Assembly: GCA_023853785.1 (NCBI GenBank)
Contig: JAJIRX010000195.1
Coordinates: 1-64,000, forward strand
Origin: Psilocybe azurescens
Lineage: Eukaryota; Basidiomycota; Agaricomycetes; Agaricales; Agrocybaceae
Direction of reading: 5' to 3'
DNA: 64,000 bases
Shown: positions 24,204 to 35,662 of the stretch, one piece after another
Layout: every line of letters starts with the position of its first letter
Numbering within the stretch: position 1 is the stretch's first letter
Notes under the pieces: model-generated
The model's database searches: none
Seen by the model: the letters and a program-made list of their open reading frames with translations, nothing else
What the model was told of the DNA's origin: nothing
Made by a program: the position numbers and the translations under genes

Positions 24204-25901
24204 TCAGTCAGTCAGTCCTGAGTAGAGCGCCTCTTCCAGTTCGGCAAAAGCTTGAACACGTTCTGATCCAAGGTAGGAATAACTTGGGTCCCAAAAACGG
24301 CCGCCACACCAGTTGTTGGGTCAATAAAGAAGAGGGTGTGCGCCCATCCCCACCCTTCAGCATAACAACGTGAGATACATCTAAGATATCAACACCCATG
24401 GATTGAAGTACTTACAGGATGCAGTCCCTTTCTTTCTTCGACCAGGCCAGTCCGAAGTAATAAGCGACAAGGCAGTGCTCCACTGTGCACCCTTCGTTGG
24501 TATAGTTGAATCCATACCCTGTATGAAATCCAGAGACTGAGACCCTGCCTCAGTAAGGGATGGTTCAAAGATTGTTTGGAGAATTTCGCGGCTTAAGATA
24601 GGATTTGATGTCTTCCCGGCTGAAGTTAGGCAGGACATTAGAGTGGCACTTTGGAAACGCGCAACAGATAGTTTTACTTACCATGGATCTGCAATAAGTG
24701 GCGCAAGAGGTTAAGGTAGTCTTTCAGGGAGGCGTACAGTCCAACTCCTCCCATATGACAGGCCACTACGAGATTGTGGATAAATTATCGACTGTATCCT
24801 GCCAGAAGTGAAATTTCGAAATAGTACCTTTGGAAGGGTCTCGCTCGATGAGTATGGTCTGGCCTGCCCAGGGTTCTAGTTTATCGCCACGTCGGTATGT
24901 AAGATCAACAAGCCTCTCCTTAATGTCGGGGGTGAGGTAGAATGACGCCTTCATGCCCAAAGGTTTGAATATATTTTCCTGGCTGAATAGGGAGAACATT
25001 AGATAGAGCTACCTGCCGTAATTATGGATTCTCCAGAACTCACAAATATTTCTCCAAGCTCTGCCCAGTGGCCTTCTCGACCACAAAGCCAACAATATCA
25101 GAACTGTACCCATACGCGACTATTGAAATCACAGCAGCTTTAGATGATTACTCTGATGGAATAAGTGCTTGGCTCACAGTTCTCTCCAGGTTCGAAGAGA
25201 ATAGGGATTCCTGGCAAATTTCCCTGTACGAAGGTAGGAATTGATCATTCAAGCCTTCGTCCGACGATTAATCCCAATTACCTTGATTACGGACAGAAAA
25301 TGGCCAATCGGATCCTTTTTGTCGTGTGATGCGGCGTAGGCCTCACTTTGTTGATCAAGCTGGAACCCTTTCATGGGATAGAACAATCCACTCGAATGAC
25401 TTAAAACATGTTTTAATCGCATTACCGTTTTTGCGGGTTTGTACGTCCAAACGTCGGTCATTTGATCATCAAGGATGACTAGATTGGCAAACTCAGGGAG
25501 ATACTCCGAGATTGGGGTCTCAAGCGTGAGTTTTCCCTGATCCACTAGTTGGAGAGCGGCAAGCTAATAGGACGTCTTATGAACATGATCTTTAGATAAA
25601 GATATTCCAAAGAACCTACATGGGTGATCATCTTAGATTGACTACAGATCCAGAACATGCTGTCCTCGTTGATCTCTCCACTCTCTGGGTTATTAAAAAC
25701 ATTGTAGCCCGCTGTTTTAAGATAGAGTTCTTCATCGACTGAAGTCGCGCCAAACAAAAATCCAGGCACTTTTTGTTCTTGAGAGGCTTTGGCCTGTTGT
25801 CATAGTCTTTCTGAGCAAACAGCATATTCCAGAAAATGGAAGCGATTGCTTACAACTACCGTGTCGAGCGCTTCTTTTCCCGTAGCCCTCAGTAGAGTCA
25901 T
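24204..25901 (-). CDS. Serine beta-lactamase-like hydrolase, copy 2
   Basis: Start at ATG 25901 (MTLLRATGKEALDTV), stop TGA at 24206-24204. The nucleophile motif is ICSQSK, the tyrosine motif AYGYSSDIVGF, and the terminal block GWAHTLFFIDPTTG, so all three catalytic blocks are present. Conserved middle segments are LKHVLSHSSGLFYPMKG, FKPLGMKASFYLTPDIKERL and DWPGRRKKGT. Intron positions match copy 1. Copies 1 and 2 differ at many residues, so the duplication is not recent. It appears functional and, like its neighbours, lacks a signal peptide. Confidence 0.88.
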
Positions 25902-26463
25902 TGTGCAATAGGTGATATATGTACTTGTGAAGTCGAGGATAGGATGACCGACAGAAAAGGAACAATGAGAGCCTGTTAATCTCGCTGATCATAGTGCATG
26001 GAAGTATTTATACTCGAAAGCCTCATTTGATGGCAATCATGGGGATAGGGCAGCGCAATTCACCGCCAAGTAGGCTGTACTAGCTACTCGTAAGCAACTT
26101 ACGAAACATGATTACGTAGTAGCAGGCTGCGACGCAATATGCGACTATGCTTTGAGTCCACACCTCTGAGACTCTGTGCGTGGCTTGAAGGAAGAGAAGA
26201 ACTGCATCGTGTCACTATAGCCCACGACATTCTAGTACGGCGCTGCACCAGAATATTTAAACATAAACCCATAATGCTGATTGCACATCTATATTCTTAT
26301 TGAGTACAATCATGACCAAAATAAATCTACCCGATTGTTTGCTGCCACTTCCAGTCAGCGTCGGTCTTTCCTCTTCGCTTTCTTTGACCATGTAGACTAT
26401 TATGCTGAAAAGGGGGCCTTCAAAAAGTCTTTCAAATCTCCTCGAATAGCCTACCAAACTATT
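25902..26463. promoter_or_regulatory. Promoter of copy 2 and 3' flank of copy 3
   Basis: No gene seen in this spacer, which separates two copies of the same family. Confidence 0.4.
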
Positions 26464-28172
26464 CTATGCTGCCAATCCGGCATATAGGGCTTTCTCAAGC
26501 TCTGCAACAGCCTTAAATACTTCTTGATCTGCAGCTGGCATGATTTGAGTTCCAAAAACAGTCGCCACCTCAGTCGTTGGGTCTATAAGGAAGAAGGTAT
26601 GTGCCCATCCGAACCCTGCCAATGGGTCGTGAGATCATAAAGTCACAGTGCGAATAAATCTTGAATGTACATACAGAAACCTGACCCCTTCTTTCGTCTA
26701 CCTGGCAAATCAGAGCTGGATAAAGCAAACCCACCGGCGGTCCACTGCGTACCGCTTGTGGGTGTAAAAGGGTCCATGCTCAAAAACCGGTCTAGGGGTT
26801 TAGTGCTTTGGTCGTTAAGCGCCGGCTCAAAGATACTTTCTACTGTACCAGCGCTGATGATGGAGTTGGAGGCTGTTCCGGCTATAGGTAATATTCCAGT
26901 TGAACTCAGTATGTAAAAAACGCTCACAACGTTGACATACCCATGATCTTTAGTATATGGCGCAGCAGAGTAAGAAAATCCTTCAACGATGAGTACAACC
27001 CCGCACCACCCATGTGGCATGCTACTAAGAGACACTCGCTGGTAAGTACAGGCACGTATAATACGTAGTAAGGTCTCATTACGTTTTAAGGGGTCTCGTT
27101 CTATGATTCTTGACTGATCAGACCAGGCTTCCAAATTATTCCCGCGTCGGAATGTCAAATCCACAAGTCTTTCTTTGATGTCCGGCGTTAGGTAGAACGA
27201 GGCTTTTATATCTAGCGGTTTAAAAATATTATCCTGTCTATGAAACATTTCAAGCATCAAAATCGATTCGCAAACCAGAAGCATAGTCGTTCTTACAAAT
27301 ATATTTCTAGGGACTGTCCGGTAACCTTTTCGACCAGAAATCCGACGATGTCAGAGCTCCATCCGTGTGCAACTAATACAATACCGCGGGTTTCAGCTGG
27401 CGCATATCAATCCGGATCAGTGTAAATGACACCCACAATTTTGTCCAGGCTCGAAAAGGATGGGAATCCCAGGTAAGTCACCCTAGTATCCGCGCGCAAA
27501 TGTCAAGATGTCAGCACTTCAAATTTCACCTAATTTATTACGCCCTACTTGCCTTGATTACGGAAAGAAACTGGGATATCGGATTATCCTTGTTATACGG
27601 AGTGGCGTATGCCTCAGGTTGTTGATCAAATCGGAATCCTTTCATAGGGTAGAACAGCCCACTTGTGAAGTTGAGGATATGCTTGAGACGCATAATTGTC
27701 TTCGCCGGTTTATAGGTAGGAACATCGGCCATTTGGTCATCGAGGACGACTAGATTGGCAAATTCTGGAATGTAATCCGAGACCGGGCATTCGAGAGTGA
27801 TCTTTCCACGCTCAACAAGCTGGAGAGCTGCAAGCTATAGATGGGGGCTACATTGGCTATAGCACAGAGACAGGTCGTTGAATGGCTTACATGGACAACC
27901 ATCTTACTTTGACCGCATAACCAGAACATGCTGTCTTCCTTGATCAGGCCGCTCTTTGGGTCGTTGACCACGTTATACCCGCTTGGCTTGAGGTAAATCT
28001 CCTCGTCAGCAGAAGTCGCACCAAACAGAAAGCCAGGAATCTTCTGATTTTGGGAGATCTCAGCCTATATTATGTTGATGAGATTCTGGAGGCAATCTGA
28101 CAGAACGAGTACACAGTGGCTTACCACCAAGTTGTCAAGAGATTCTTTCCCTATCTTCGTCAGAACGGCCAT
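26464..28172 (-). CDS. Beta-lactamase-like protein, copy 3: candidate pseudoenzyme
   Basis: Start at ATG 28172 (MAVLTKIGKESLDNLV), stop TAG at 26466-26464. The fold is fully readable: LKHILNFTSGLFYPMKG, FKPLDIKASFYLTPDIKERL, LKDFLTLLRHILKIMG, DLPGRRKKGSGF and the terminal GWAHTFFLIDPTT. However, the nucleophile motif reads LCGQSK: the serine codon is GGT (glycine), while the lysine is kept. The tyrosine motif reads AHGWSSDIVGF, so tyrosine is replaced by histidine. Both catalytic-type residues are therefore lost, yet every exon I traced is open and all splice sites look normal. This pattern fits a non-catalytic binding or regulatory paralogue, or very early decay. Neither change would come from a single indel error. 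Confidence 0.85.
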
Positions 28173-29156
28173 TTTGCTCGTATTGAGAGGTGAAATAGAG
28201 TATTGAAGATTATCTGGGAATACACGCATAGAGTTCGTGTGCACGCCATGATACATGAAGCACGATAACCGGACCATTTTTAGATACTTGACAGGATCTC
28301 GAGTAGTCATCTGTTCTGTTATTTTGACCGTGCGTGGAGTCCGTCGACCTTGTCCTACAATTTGCATTCGCCATATTCGGATCGAGGACTCATCGAGACA
28401 ATATATTACCATGCCAATGTATATATTTAATGAAGAGTCTGGGAGATACGAGATAGTTCTTTGGAGCAATCATATCGAACCATAAGGGTAATAGTAGTAG
28501 TAGTATGTAGTTGAACTGGAAGGAATCAATAATCAATCATGATGATCACATGCCATCATGGGGTTTACCGTTTAGTGTTTGAGTTCTCACAGTCGAATGT
28601 GGAAATCCAGACTGCTGAACAATGTCTGAATCCTGACTCTCACCACTTTGTCAGAAACTTAAGCTTCCGTTACTTTCTGGTCTACACTACTTGGGAACTG
28701 GCGGGTCATCTCTTATGAGTCAGGGCTGGTCTGAACTGTCACTGTTGGATCTATAAATTACACATGTCAAGCTCACCGAAACATGCCCAGCGCTTAGAGT
28801 TTCCTAATATTATTCTCTAGCGAGCTGCCCGACGTATGATGGCCGACTGCACAGGATCTGAGTCAATAGAGTTTGAAATCCCTAGAGGCTGGTTACACTA
28901 GTCGCCAGGGACAAGATAGCGTCAACGCATTGAATTGCCCTTATTTCCCTAATTAATATGGCCCTGCTCGCGGTTAATGCCCAACCGTTACCTCTTCGGC
29001 TTAATATGAATGGACTTCAGCCATCGTTTACAAGGGTGTGATTCTGTCTTCTTTAACTGTTTCTATCACAAACCATAGTGCTATAATTCACTCTCTCGTT
29101 CTGGTTCTGAGTTCCCTCGCCTGGACAAATTGCTCAACGACGTGGATTCGAGAAAA
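28173..29156. other. Intergenic, no gene seen
   Basis: About 1 kb between copy 3 and the next plus-strand gene. It contains a short GTA/TAG microsatellite near 28488-28506. No coding sequence or RNA gene is supported. Confidence 0.4.
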
Positions 29157-30509
29157 TGAAGCCTGCGATAATGTGGTTAATTTGGGCTACAAAGGGTGCA
29201 TCATGTGAGTTGCACTTAATCTTCTGGGGACTATTCTCGGGGGACTAAGAAAATTCCTTGAAGTTGGCGCCGCAGTATTCCAGGTGTTGGAGTTCTTCCA
29301 TGATTTCATCGATGAAGTAGAATATATATGGCGGTAACCTTTTTATCAGGGCTTTCAACCTAAACACGTCCGTCTGATGTACCGCAACCTAGAGGACGAA
29401 TTCGACTAATATCTTACCTATACGCTTGGTCGCGCTACCTCCCACTTATTCTCCAGATGTGAGTTTCTTATTACCCTTGGCAGATTTATGATTCTGCATT
29501 GACTATTTATATACTTTTCTTAGAGTCAATCTTGTCTTCTCGGAAATGGTCTATGCCGCACCTTCGTATCGAATGTGCATGGCTAGCAACATTCTCAAAG
29601 GAGCCTCGGCACAGCTCACCGGCACCTGCGTTGAGGCCATACAGATGATCCGCGGTAAGTCGTCTCAGTCACCGAGTACACGACGAGTGCTTGATACACC
29701 AAAAGTGCATGCGCTATACAATTGCAGCCATCGTTCGGGGAAACTTCTCTTGTGGGTTTTCATGGTTGGGACAACACTCGAGGTATTAGGTACAGTAGCC
29801 GTTATCGGCCATGTCAAGCCAGGCGTAACTGGAAGCTTGTGCGTCCCGGCACATTGTTCTTTGTGGTCTCTCTCTCTCTTTCTGTGGGCGCTCCTGAATA
29901 TCTACCTTTCCAATTGTCTGACTCAGTGCCATCTACAACAGCGTCGGATGTGGCTTGATACAAGGCGTTCTTCTATTTATGACCGTGTCCAAGATTGTTC
30001 TCTTCCGCAGCGCAAATTGTATCAGGACACCTATAATCTCCCTTATGCTTCGGGATGGGATCAGTTTTTTGTTATAATAACAGGTACGTGTTGCTGACTT
30101 CAATCAATCCTGTTCTTACATTAAAATTCAATTTTTACAGTCGTGATAACAAGTATAGTCGGTTTTGAAGTCGTTCGCGGCTTGAACGAAACTGTGTTTG
30201 TTTGGAATGTCGCATTCTCGTAAGTAGTTTTCCATCGCCTTCTATGCCAGTGAGCCTATAAAATTCATTGCTTATGCTCATTTCAGGTGGTATATCTGCC
30301 TACTTTCCGTTGCGGTATGTTTTCCCTATTTAAACACCACGCATACGTCTGATTTCAACATTTTTCAGGGATGTCGAATGATTTTAAGTATACGGAAGCT
30401 GGGAGATACACGCCATTCACGAAACCAGCGAACTGTATACGATCCCACTTTAACCCAGTTCTCTACCATCATAGACATAGCCGAATTTTCTATTGCAGAA
30501 ACGACATAG
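29157..30509 (+). CDS. DUF6533-like multi-pass membrane protein (plus-strand copy)
   Basis: The best-supported parts are a 5' segment with FIDEVEYIWR (~29300-29333), then VNLVFSEMVYAAPSYRMCMA, then HALYNCSHRSGKLLLWVFMVG (~29707-29770) with VLGTVAVIGHVKPG. Later exons give RDGISFLL-type and VVITSIVGFEVVRGLNETV segments, SWYICLLSVA, and the tail RMILSIRKLGDTRHSRN ending SIAETT at TAG 30507-30509. DEVEYIW, xxALYNRS and the RMIL-x-IRKL tail are the hallmarks of this seven-helix-type fungal family of unknown function. The start codon (29157) and some exon edges are uncertain, and at least one join I tried runs into a stop, so part of the gene may be degraded. Confidence 0.6.
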
Positions 30510-30714
30510 GGGCTTATTTTTAAAGATTTCCGACCTAATTATCGTACAAATTGATATCAGGTGTTTTAATTGACAACCTGTCTACAGCTATGTACTTATA
30601 TTACATTTAGATGGCCTACCCCGTTCCGAGGGTAGACCCACAAAGCGATTGGGAGACATTCATATCAATTAATCCGATTTGAGATAGCAAAATTCATTTC
30701 CTTCCCTGAACCCT

Positions 30715-32643
30715 TCAGCGGATGCTCAAAATACCCTCCTTGGTAGAGTTCGACCGACCGCCGCCAAGCTCGTCTCCGACACCCAAAGTCTTCTTCTTCG
30801 TTGTGGTCTCGCTCGCGACTTCCCAGATGCGCCAAAACTTGAGATTCTCGTCGCCGGCCCCGGTGCACACGACATCACCTGCTGGACCAACGCAGCTGAA
30901 CAGGACCCTGGAGTCATGCGCATCTCGAATTTCCGCGACGCGTTCCATGCTCGGGTAGGCGTGAATCATAATAGAATTAGTGGGGTAACCGTGAGTCGTC
31001 AGGATCTCCTTCTTGTGAGGGGCCCATTGAATAGAAGTGATCTGGGAGGGAGTACGTAAAGTGTGGAGACGGGCCCCGGTGGTACTATTCCACACATTGA
31101 TCGTCGCGTCGTTTGTGCCTCCACCGGACGCGAGCAAGGAAGGCTGCCATGGACACCATGCAATGGCCTATGTATGCAACCAGGACGTTTGATTAATACT
31201 GGAACACTGCGAATTGGATTTCACACGAACCTTCACAGCAGCGGTGTGATTCCTTTTTGTCCATTTGGCACTTCCACGGGCACCTTCATTAACATCCCCC
31301 AATCTGCCATCCCAGATATTGACAACATTGTCATTCCCTCCGCTGGCGAGCAGCTCACCGTCTGCCCTCCATTTGAGACCACAGACCTCCCCGGTGTGGC
31401 CAAGCAATTCCATAACTTTATGTCGCGGAACGCGTACGTCGTGATGCCAGATGCTGCCATCGCCACACCCTGAACTCAAAATGTGCTGGTTCCACGAGAG
31501 GGTCGCGACCTGTGCCTGGTGCCCGCTCATTGTGCGCAGCTTCTGGCCCGTTTCCACGTCCCACAACTCGACATCTCCGTTTCCAACACCAACGCCAAGG
31601 AAAGCACCGTCGCCCGAGAAATCGACGCTGGAGACGTACGAGCCTTCGGGACATTCGCCCAGTTGGACGACGGCACCCGTATCCGCCTTCCAAATATATG
31701 TAGAAGCTTCAAGCGCCACTGCCACTGCATTCTGGCAAGACCAGCTAAGAAGGTTCAGGTAGAAGTCGTCCACCATACCGGGGGCATCGAGTACGCGTTC
31801 AGGCTGAGTGGGTATCTTGCGCGTCTTGTTCGAAACAGCACCGGTAGACGTAGCAATTGCTCCTGGACGCTGAGCGTAGAGGGGCCGGGCAAACTCCCTT
31901 TGCTGAGCGAGAGTCGTGTCGGAAGAAGATGCAGACGGAGGTTGTTCGTGATAGCCCAGGATTCTACGGTTCATTGGCATGCCAGTTACTGCTGCCAGAC
32001 GGGCGGTGTGCCCTGGGGAGCTGTTCTGGGGATTGAGACTCATCTGCTCCATGGTTGCAGAGACAGCCGCGATGTCGGTGGCTTCACGGTTTGTAATAAA
32101 GCGGTCACGTTTATCGGCACCAGCGCGATTCTATACAAAGACCATTCAATGGCCTATTAGAAAAAATTGTTGCAAAGGAGTCGCAGGACATACCACAGCC
32201 GGTGTTGATTTTGAACGCTTCACTTCAGGCTTTGGGGGAGGAACATAATCTCTTGTCACTACATCGAGGCGACTCTCGACACCACCCTTTCTAATCACAC
32301 CTCCGCCGGCCTGACGCTGAAAAGAATCAGAATTGGGTATGCCACTCGACGTGATCCTCTTGACTGGGGAAGAAGGTCTAGATTTTGGCAGGGGCGCAAT
32401 GAACGGATTTGTTGTGTCGAAAGGTCCTGTAGAGGACTTTGACTTTGTAGGAGCTCCGGGTCGGGAAGTACGTTTAGTAGGAGACGAAGCCAATGAGATA
32501 TTGTTTAAACCAGATAGAATAGAGGGCGTCAAAGGCGTCTTTGCCTCTGAGCGAGAGCGATGTCTGGAGGGAGTCTTTGGATTATTGAACATGTTGTGTG
32601 TACCAGTCAAGTTTAGTTCAAACTTGGAACGCGTTTTCAACAT
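30715..32643 (-). CDS. CDC20: CDC20/Fizzy-type activator of the anaphase-promoting complex
   Basis: CDC20 brings mitotic substrates to the anaphase-promoting complex and is the target of the spindle checkpoint. Start at ATG 32643; the N-terminus is Ser/Thr/Pro-rich (PKTPSRHRSRSEAKTPLTPS). After an intron the C-box DRFITNREATD (~32103-32070) is intact. The conserved RVLDAPGMVDDFYLNLLSWS opens the WD40 propeller (~31790-30800), with repeats such as GDVELWDVETGQKLRTMSGH and GGNDNVVNIWDGRL. After an intron near 31137-31200 the last blades lead to GAGDENLKFWRIW. The C-terminus ends in the APC-binding Ile-Arg tail (LSIR, TGA at 30717-30715). All docking features are present, so this is a functional housekeeping gene. 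An in-frame methionine 18 codons in (MFNNPKTP) is an alternative start. Confidence 0.93.
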
Positions 32644-32950
32644 CAGTCACGTGTACCGTACTTACTGACTTCATTTTGCCGCCGGGAACCATTCTCTGGA
32701 GAATGAGAAAGATATGGGCTCGTCAACTGTAGGTTGCTCACAATTTTTTATATTGGCCCTCTTTCAATGCACTATTCCTCCTCAGGTTATACCCGTTATC
32801 TCTGCAGGAAATGGCTACGTCTGTTTTTGTCTCTGGGGACTGAATCCTTCCGGAGAATGAGGTATCATCAGCCATCAAGCAGGGTCGCGTTTACCCATTA
32901 GGCCAGACTCCTCCTGTCATTTCTATTTTCTTTGTTGAAGTTCTTCATCA
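32644..32950. promoter_or_regulatory. Divergent promoter region of CDC20 and the zinc-finger gene
   Basis: Two start codons face away from each other across ~307 bp. The interval has no coding sequence and must hold both promoters. I see no clear TATA box. Confidence 0.5.
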
Positions 32951-33552
32951 ATGGCGAGGGGGCGGAAACCACAGTCCATACTGCCTGACTGTGAGTGTCT
33001 TGAAAATCATTTTCTATATCATGCATTCTGACTATACAAATCATCTCATCAGTTATACACTTATCAGACGACCGCAAGAAGGTTCGATGTAACATATGTC
33101 AACCCTTGCAGGGACACTGTAACAAGTGGATCCAGAAAGGAAGTCTCTCTAATCACTTAAAATCGGATCTTCATGCTTGCTCAGTCCGAGCCCAGCAAGA
33201 GAGGGATTCTATCCGAATGGCTGGGGAGCGTTCCTTGCAAGAAGAATGGGCCATTGAACAAAGTATGGACTTCGCCATGTTATCAATGTCCACCAAATCG
33301 ACAGCGACGACCAAGCAACCTGTTTTCAAACCAAGTGCAGAGGAGCAAGAAAAGTGGGACAACAGTACATTTCATACCGAGACCTTCAGTGCAGGAATTG
33401 ACCATGTAGCTGAGGAGAGAAAACGTCTAGAGAAGGAAGCCACAGACTTGGATCTCTGGTGTAGTGCCAATTTTCTTCCTGAAGAAGACCCAAATGGTCA
33501 ACTACTGCTCGACGAACTGGAACAAGATAGGCTGACCGAGTTCAAAATATGA
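32951..33552 (+). CDS. Short C2H2-like zinc-finger protein
   Basis: Exon 1 (ATG 32951, MARGRKPQSILPD) joins across a GTGAGT...ATCAG intron (~32991-33052) to IHLSDDRKKVRCNICQPLQG. A zinc-finger-like motif is formed by the CNIC pair (~33087-33100) and the histidines in LSNHLKSDLHAC (~33149-33181). The rest is acidic and helical (RKRLEKEATDLDLWCSANF) and stops at TGA 33550-33552. At ~185 residues it looks like the N-terminal module of larger DNA-binding proteins in basidiomycetes, so it may be a truncated derivative. No downstream domain is present. Confidence 0.6.
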
Positions 33553-34235
33553 AGCGCCACCTTTTTCTCGCGTGTACGTCAACGACTTACAACGTCAACT
33601 TTTTATAACCGAATATTCATTCTTTTTCTTACAGTCGCTGCAGTTAACACTTACAGCAGTCATCGATAGTATTATACAAATTAGAACTATATTCGGTATG
33701 CATGGATGCTTCCAATTTTGTTAAATTGCATCTTAAGTGCCTTACTGCTACTGTATTGCCTGTGTTTCATATAGATATTCATGCCCCTTGAGCGCCATTA
33801 ATGTCGACGCGTCGCAACACATGACGCATGTCATGTATTAAACATACCGAATTTCATTTCGGGAAACATACTTGTGTACATGCTGACCAGCTGCACTCCC
33901 ATCAAAAATATCAGCTGGGATGGAGGGTTTCCGTGTCTGGCAGTTAGGTGGAGCAGGAGCTTTTCAAAAGCTCCTGCTTCTTCGTGAATTTTATATGCAA
34001 ACACCTGTAGACCTGGTGACTTATCATCGCGATTGTCATCTGGTTTACAAGTGGGTCCATATTTGACTCATTCAATTATACGCCACTGATAAATTAGAAA
34101 CCTTGATGATGAGTAACTGCATGATTCTACACAAATGGCGGTCTAGTGTCAACATCTCAAACCTACATTGAACAATGAAGTTTAAAGACTTGACTAAACA
34201 GAACGTACATCTATTACTCACAACACAACTACTTT
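33553..34235. other. Intergenic with a perfect hairpin
   Basis: Contains no supported gene. The only notable element is the inverted repeat at 33952-33978, listed separately. Confidence 0.4.
33952..33978. repeat. Perfect 13 bp inverted repeat with 1 nt loop
   Basis: AGCAGGAGCTTTT (33952-33964) is followed by one C and then its exact reverse complement (33966-33978). It could be a cruciform site, a terminator-like hairpin or the trace of a small mobile element. No duplicated flank is obvious. Confidence 0.85.
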
Positions 34236-35662
34236 TCAAAATGACGATTCATCGAGCGTCGTTAGACATATAGAAGAATCAACACTACCGAAATTGATAT
34301 CAGTAGACACTTCATCGAACTCCTGCGCACTCTGTGGCGCCAGACGGGTCACGGCAAGTTTTCTCATGTTCATAATAAGGCGAGATTCCTTTTCAAACAT
34401 TGACACTATCAGCTTGATTATAATCGGGTCAGAAGAGATCCAGACCTACCGCTATGGACATCATTGCGATAGACCATCTAAGAGAGGACGACACGTCATG
34501 ACATGATCAAAATCATCGGGTTAAAAAGACCTACGCAAATGCTGCCTCATTCACTCCCATATCAATGTTACGGACAGCCTCATACGTCAATACGAAGCCT
34601 AGAGTACCTATAAATCAATCCGCTTGGGCTTAAGCCTCCAGCTCGCAATGTATATCCGAAGATGTGACGCACAAATTATCAAAACAAAGGTTGCTACGCC
34701 GTCTCGTAACATCAACGAGGTCAAGGGAGTCCTATTGGCCCATCCATGTCGCCCTTGAGAGACAAACTTTGCCAGTGTCGATGTTAATACCACAATTTGA
34801 CAGAGACCGGCTCCTGCACTGATACGAAGACAGGACAGCATGTTAGTTCTGCTATGATTTAGACTAGAGTCAAACCTTACGCGTAGAAGGCGATCGCCTT
34901 TTGTTGGGTCTTGGAGGGATGCATCCAGGTATCTTCAATATTTCTCGGAAATTGATAGAGCCTCCAGTCAATTTTAAAATTGCTGATCCAAAGAAGACCG
35001 ACAGGAGGAGGCGTCTAGCCTTGAAGCTTCGATTGTATAGTGCGTACACTAGACACGGTGGTCAAATTCTAAGAGCTGCTGTGTGGTGGCAGCCATGCCG
35101 ATTGGAAGAACATACCTCTGATAAGCAGAATTATCTCCAGTAAGAACAATGTTATCTGCGCCAGTACCAACTTGTATAGAAATACGCCAGGGCATATTCG
35201 CAATGAAGTTGAATGCAGTGCCCTTCCTGCGAGTTGGAACGAAAGAATCTGATTAACACTGTACCAATTCGATAAGGTTACGTGGGCCAAAATTTGATTG
35301 TAAGCGCTTACATTTGGCCTGCTAGCAGCAAGTAGCGCGAACAGAGGTATAGTCCCTTGATTACGCTCATCTTGCCTCTGAAAAATCATGAGCAATATGT
35401 GTCGAGGGATAATTGACATGAATCGAATTACTGACCCCCACAGGTACTTCACTTCATCCGAGAAGTACACCACCAACTCCCCACACCTGTACGGCCAGTG
35501 CTGCAACTAATTGGACCAGCAACACGAATCCAAGAGCGTCAGCAAGTTATTCGTTGAAGGGTTAACTCAAAGTTCAACAAACTCGAGTCCTTTCTTACAT
35601 GAAACAAGGCCAACAGCTTGTGCGAGGTAGATGTTATGGTGTGGATTGAGGCCGTCTGCCAT
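34236..35662 (-). pseudogene. DUF6533-like membrane protein A, frameshifted
   Basis: Starts at ATG 35662 (MADGLNPHHNIYLAQAVGLV) and stops at TGA 34238-34236. The first conserved block should read like AALAVQVW...FSDEVKYLW, but an extra G in a four-G run (minus strand; plus 35479-35482) shifts the frame after VQVW. Downstream, the exons match copies B and C: YLCSRYLLLAGQM (~35335), CPGVFLYKLVLAQITLFLLE (~35190-35140), VYALYNRSFKARRLLLSVFF (~35045), TPLTSLMLRDGVATF (~34720) and the cytoplasmic tail SRLIMNMRKLAV (~34390). Apart from this one base the gene looks normal. It is the distal member of a three-gene minus-strand tandem array. A homopolymer sequencing error would explain it equally well. 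Confidence 0.7.

Noticed and set aside
28488..28506. GTA/TAG microsatellite
   Set aside because: Too short and too common to be of interest.
31483..32160. 225-codon plus-strand frame opposite CDC20
   Set aside because: CDC20 on the minus strand has every conserved motif; this frame is an antisense shadow.
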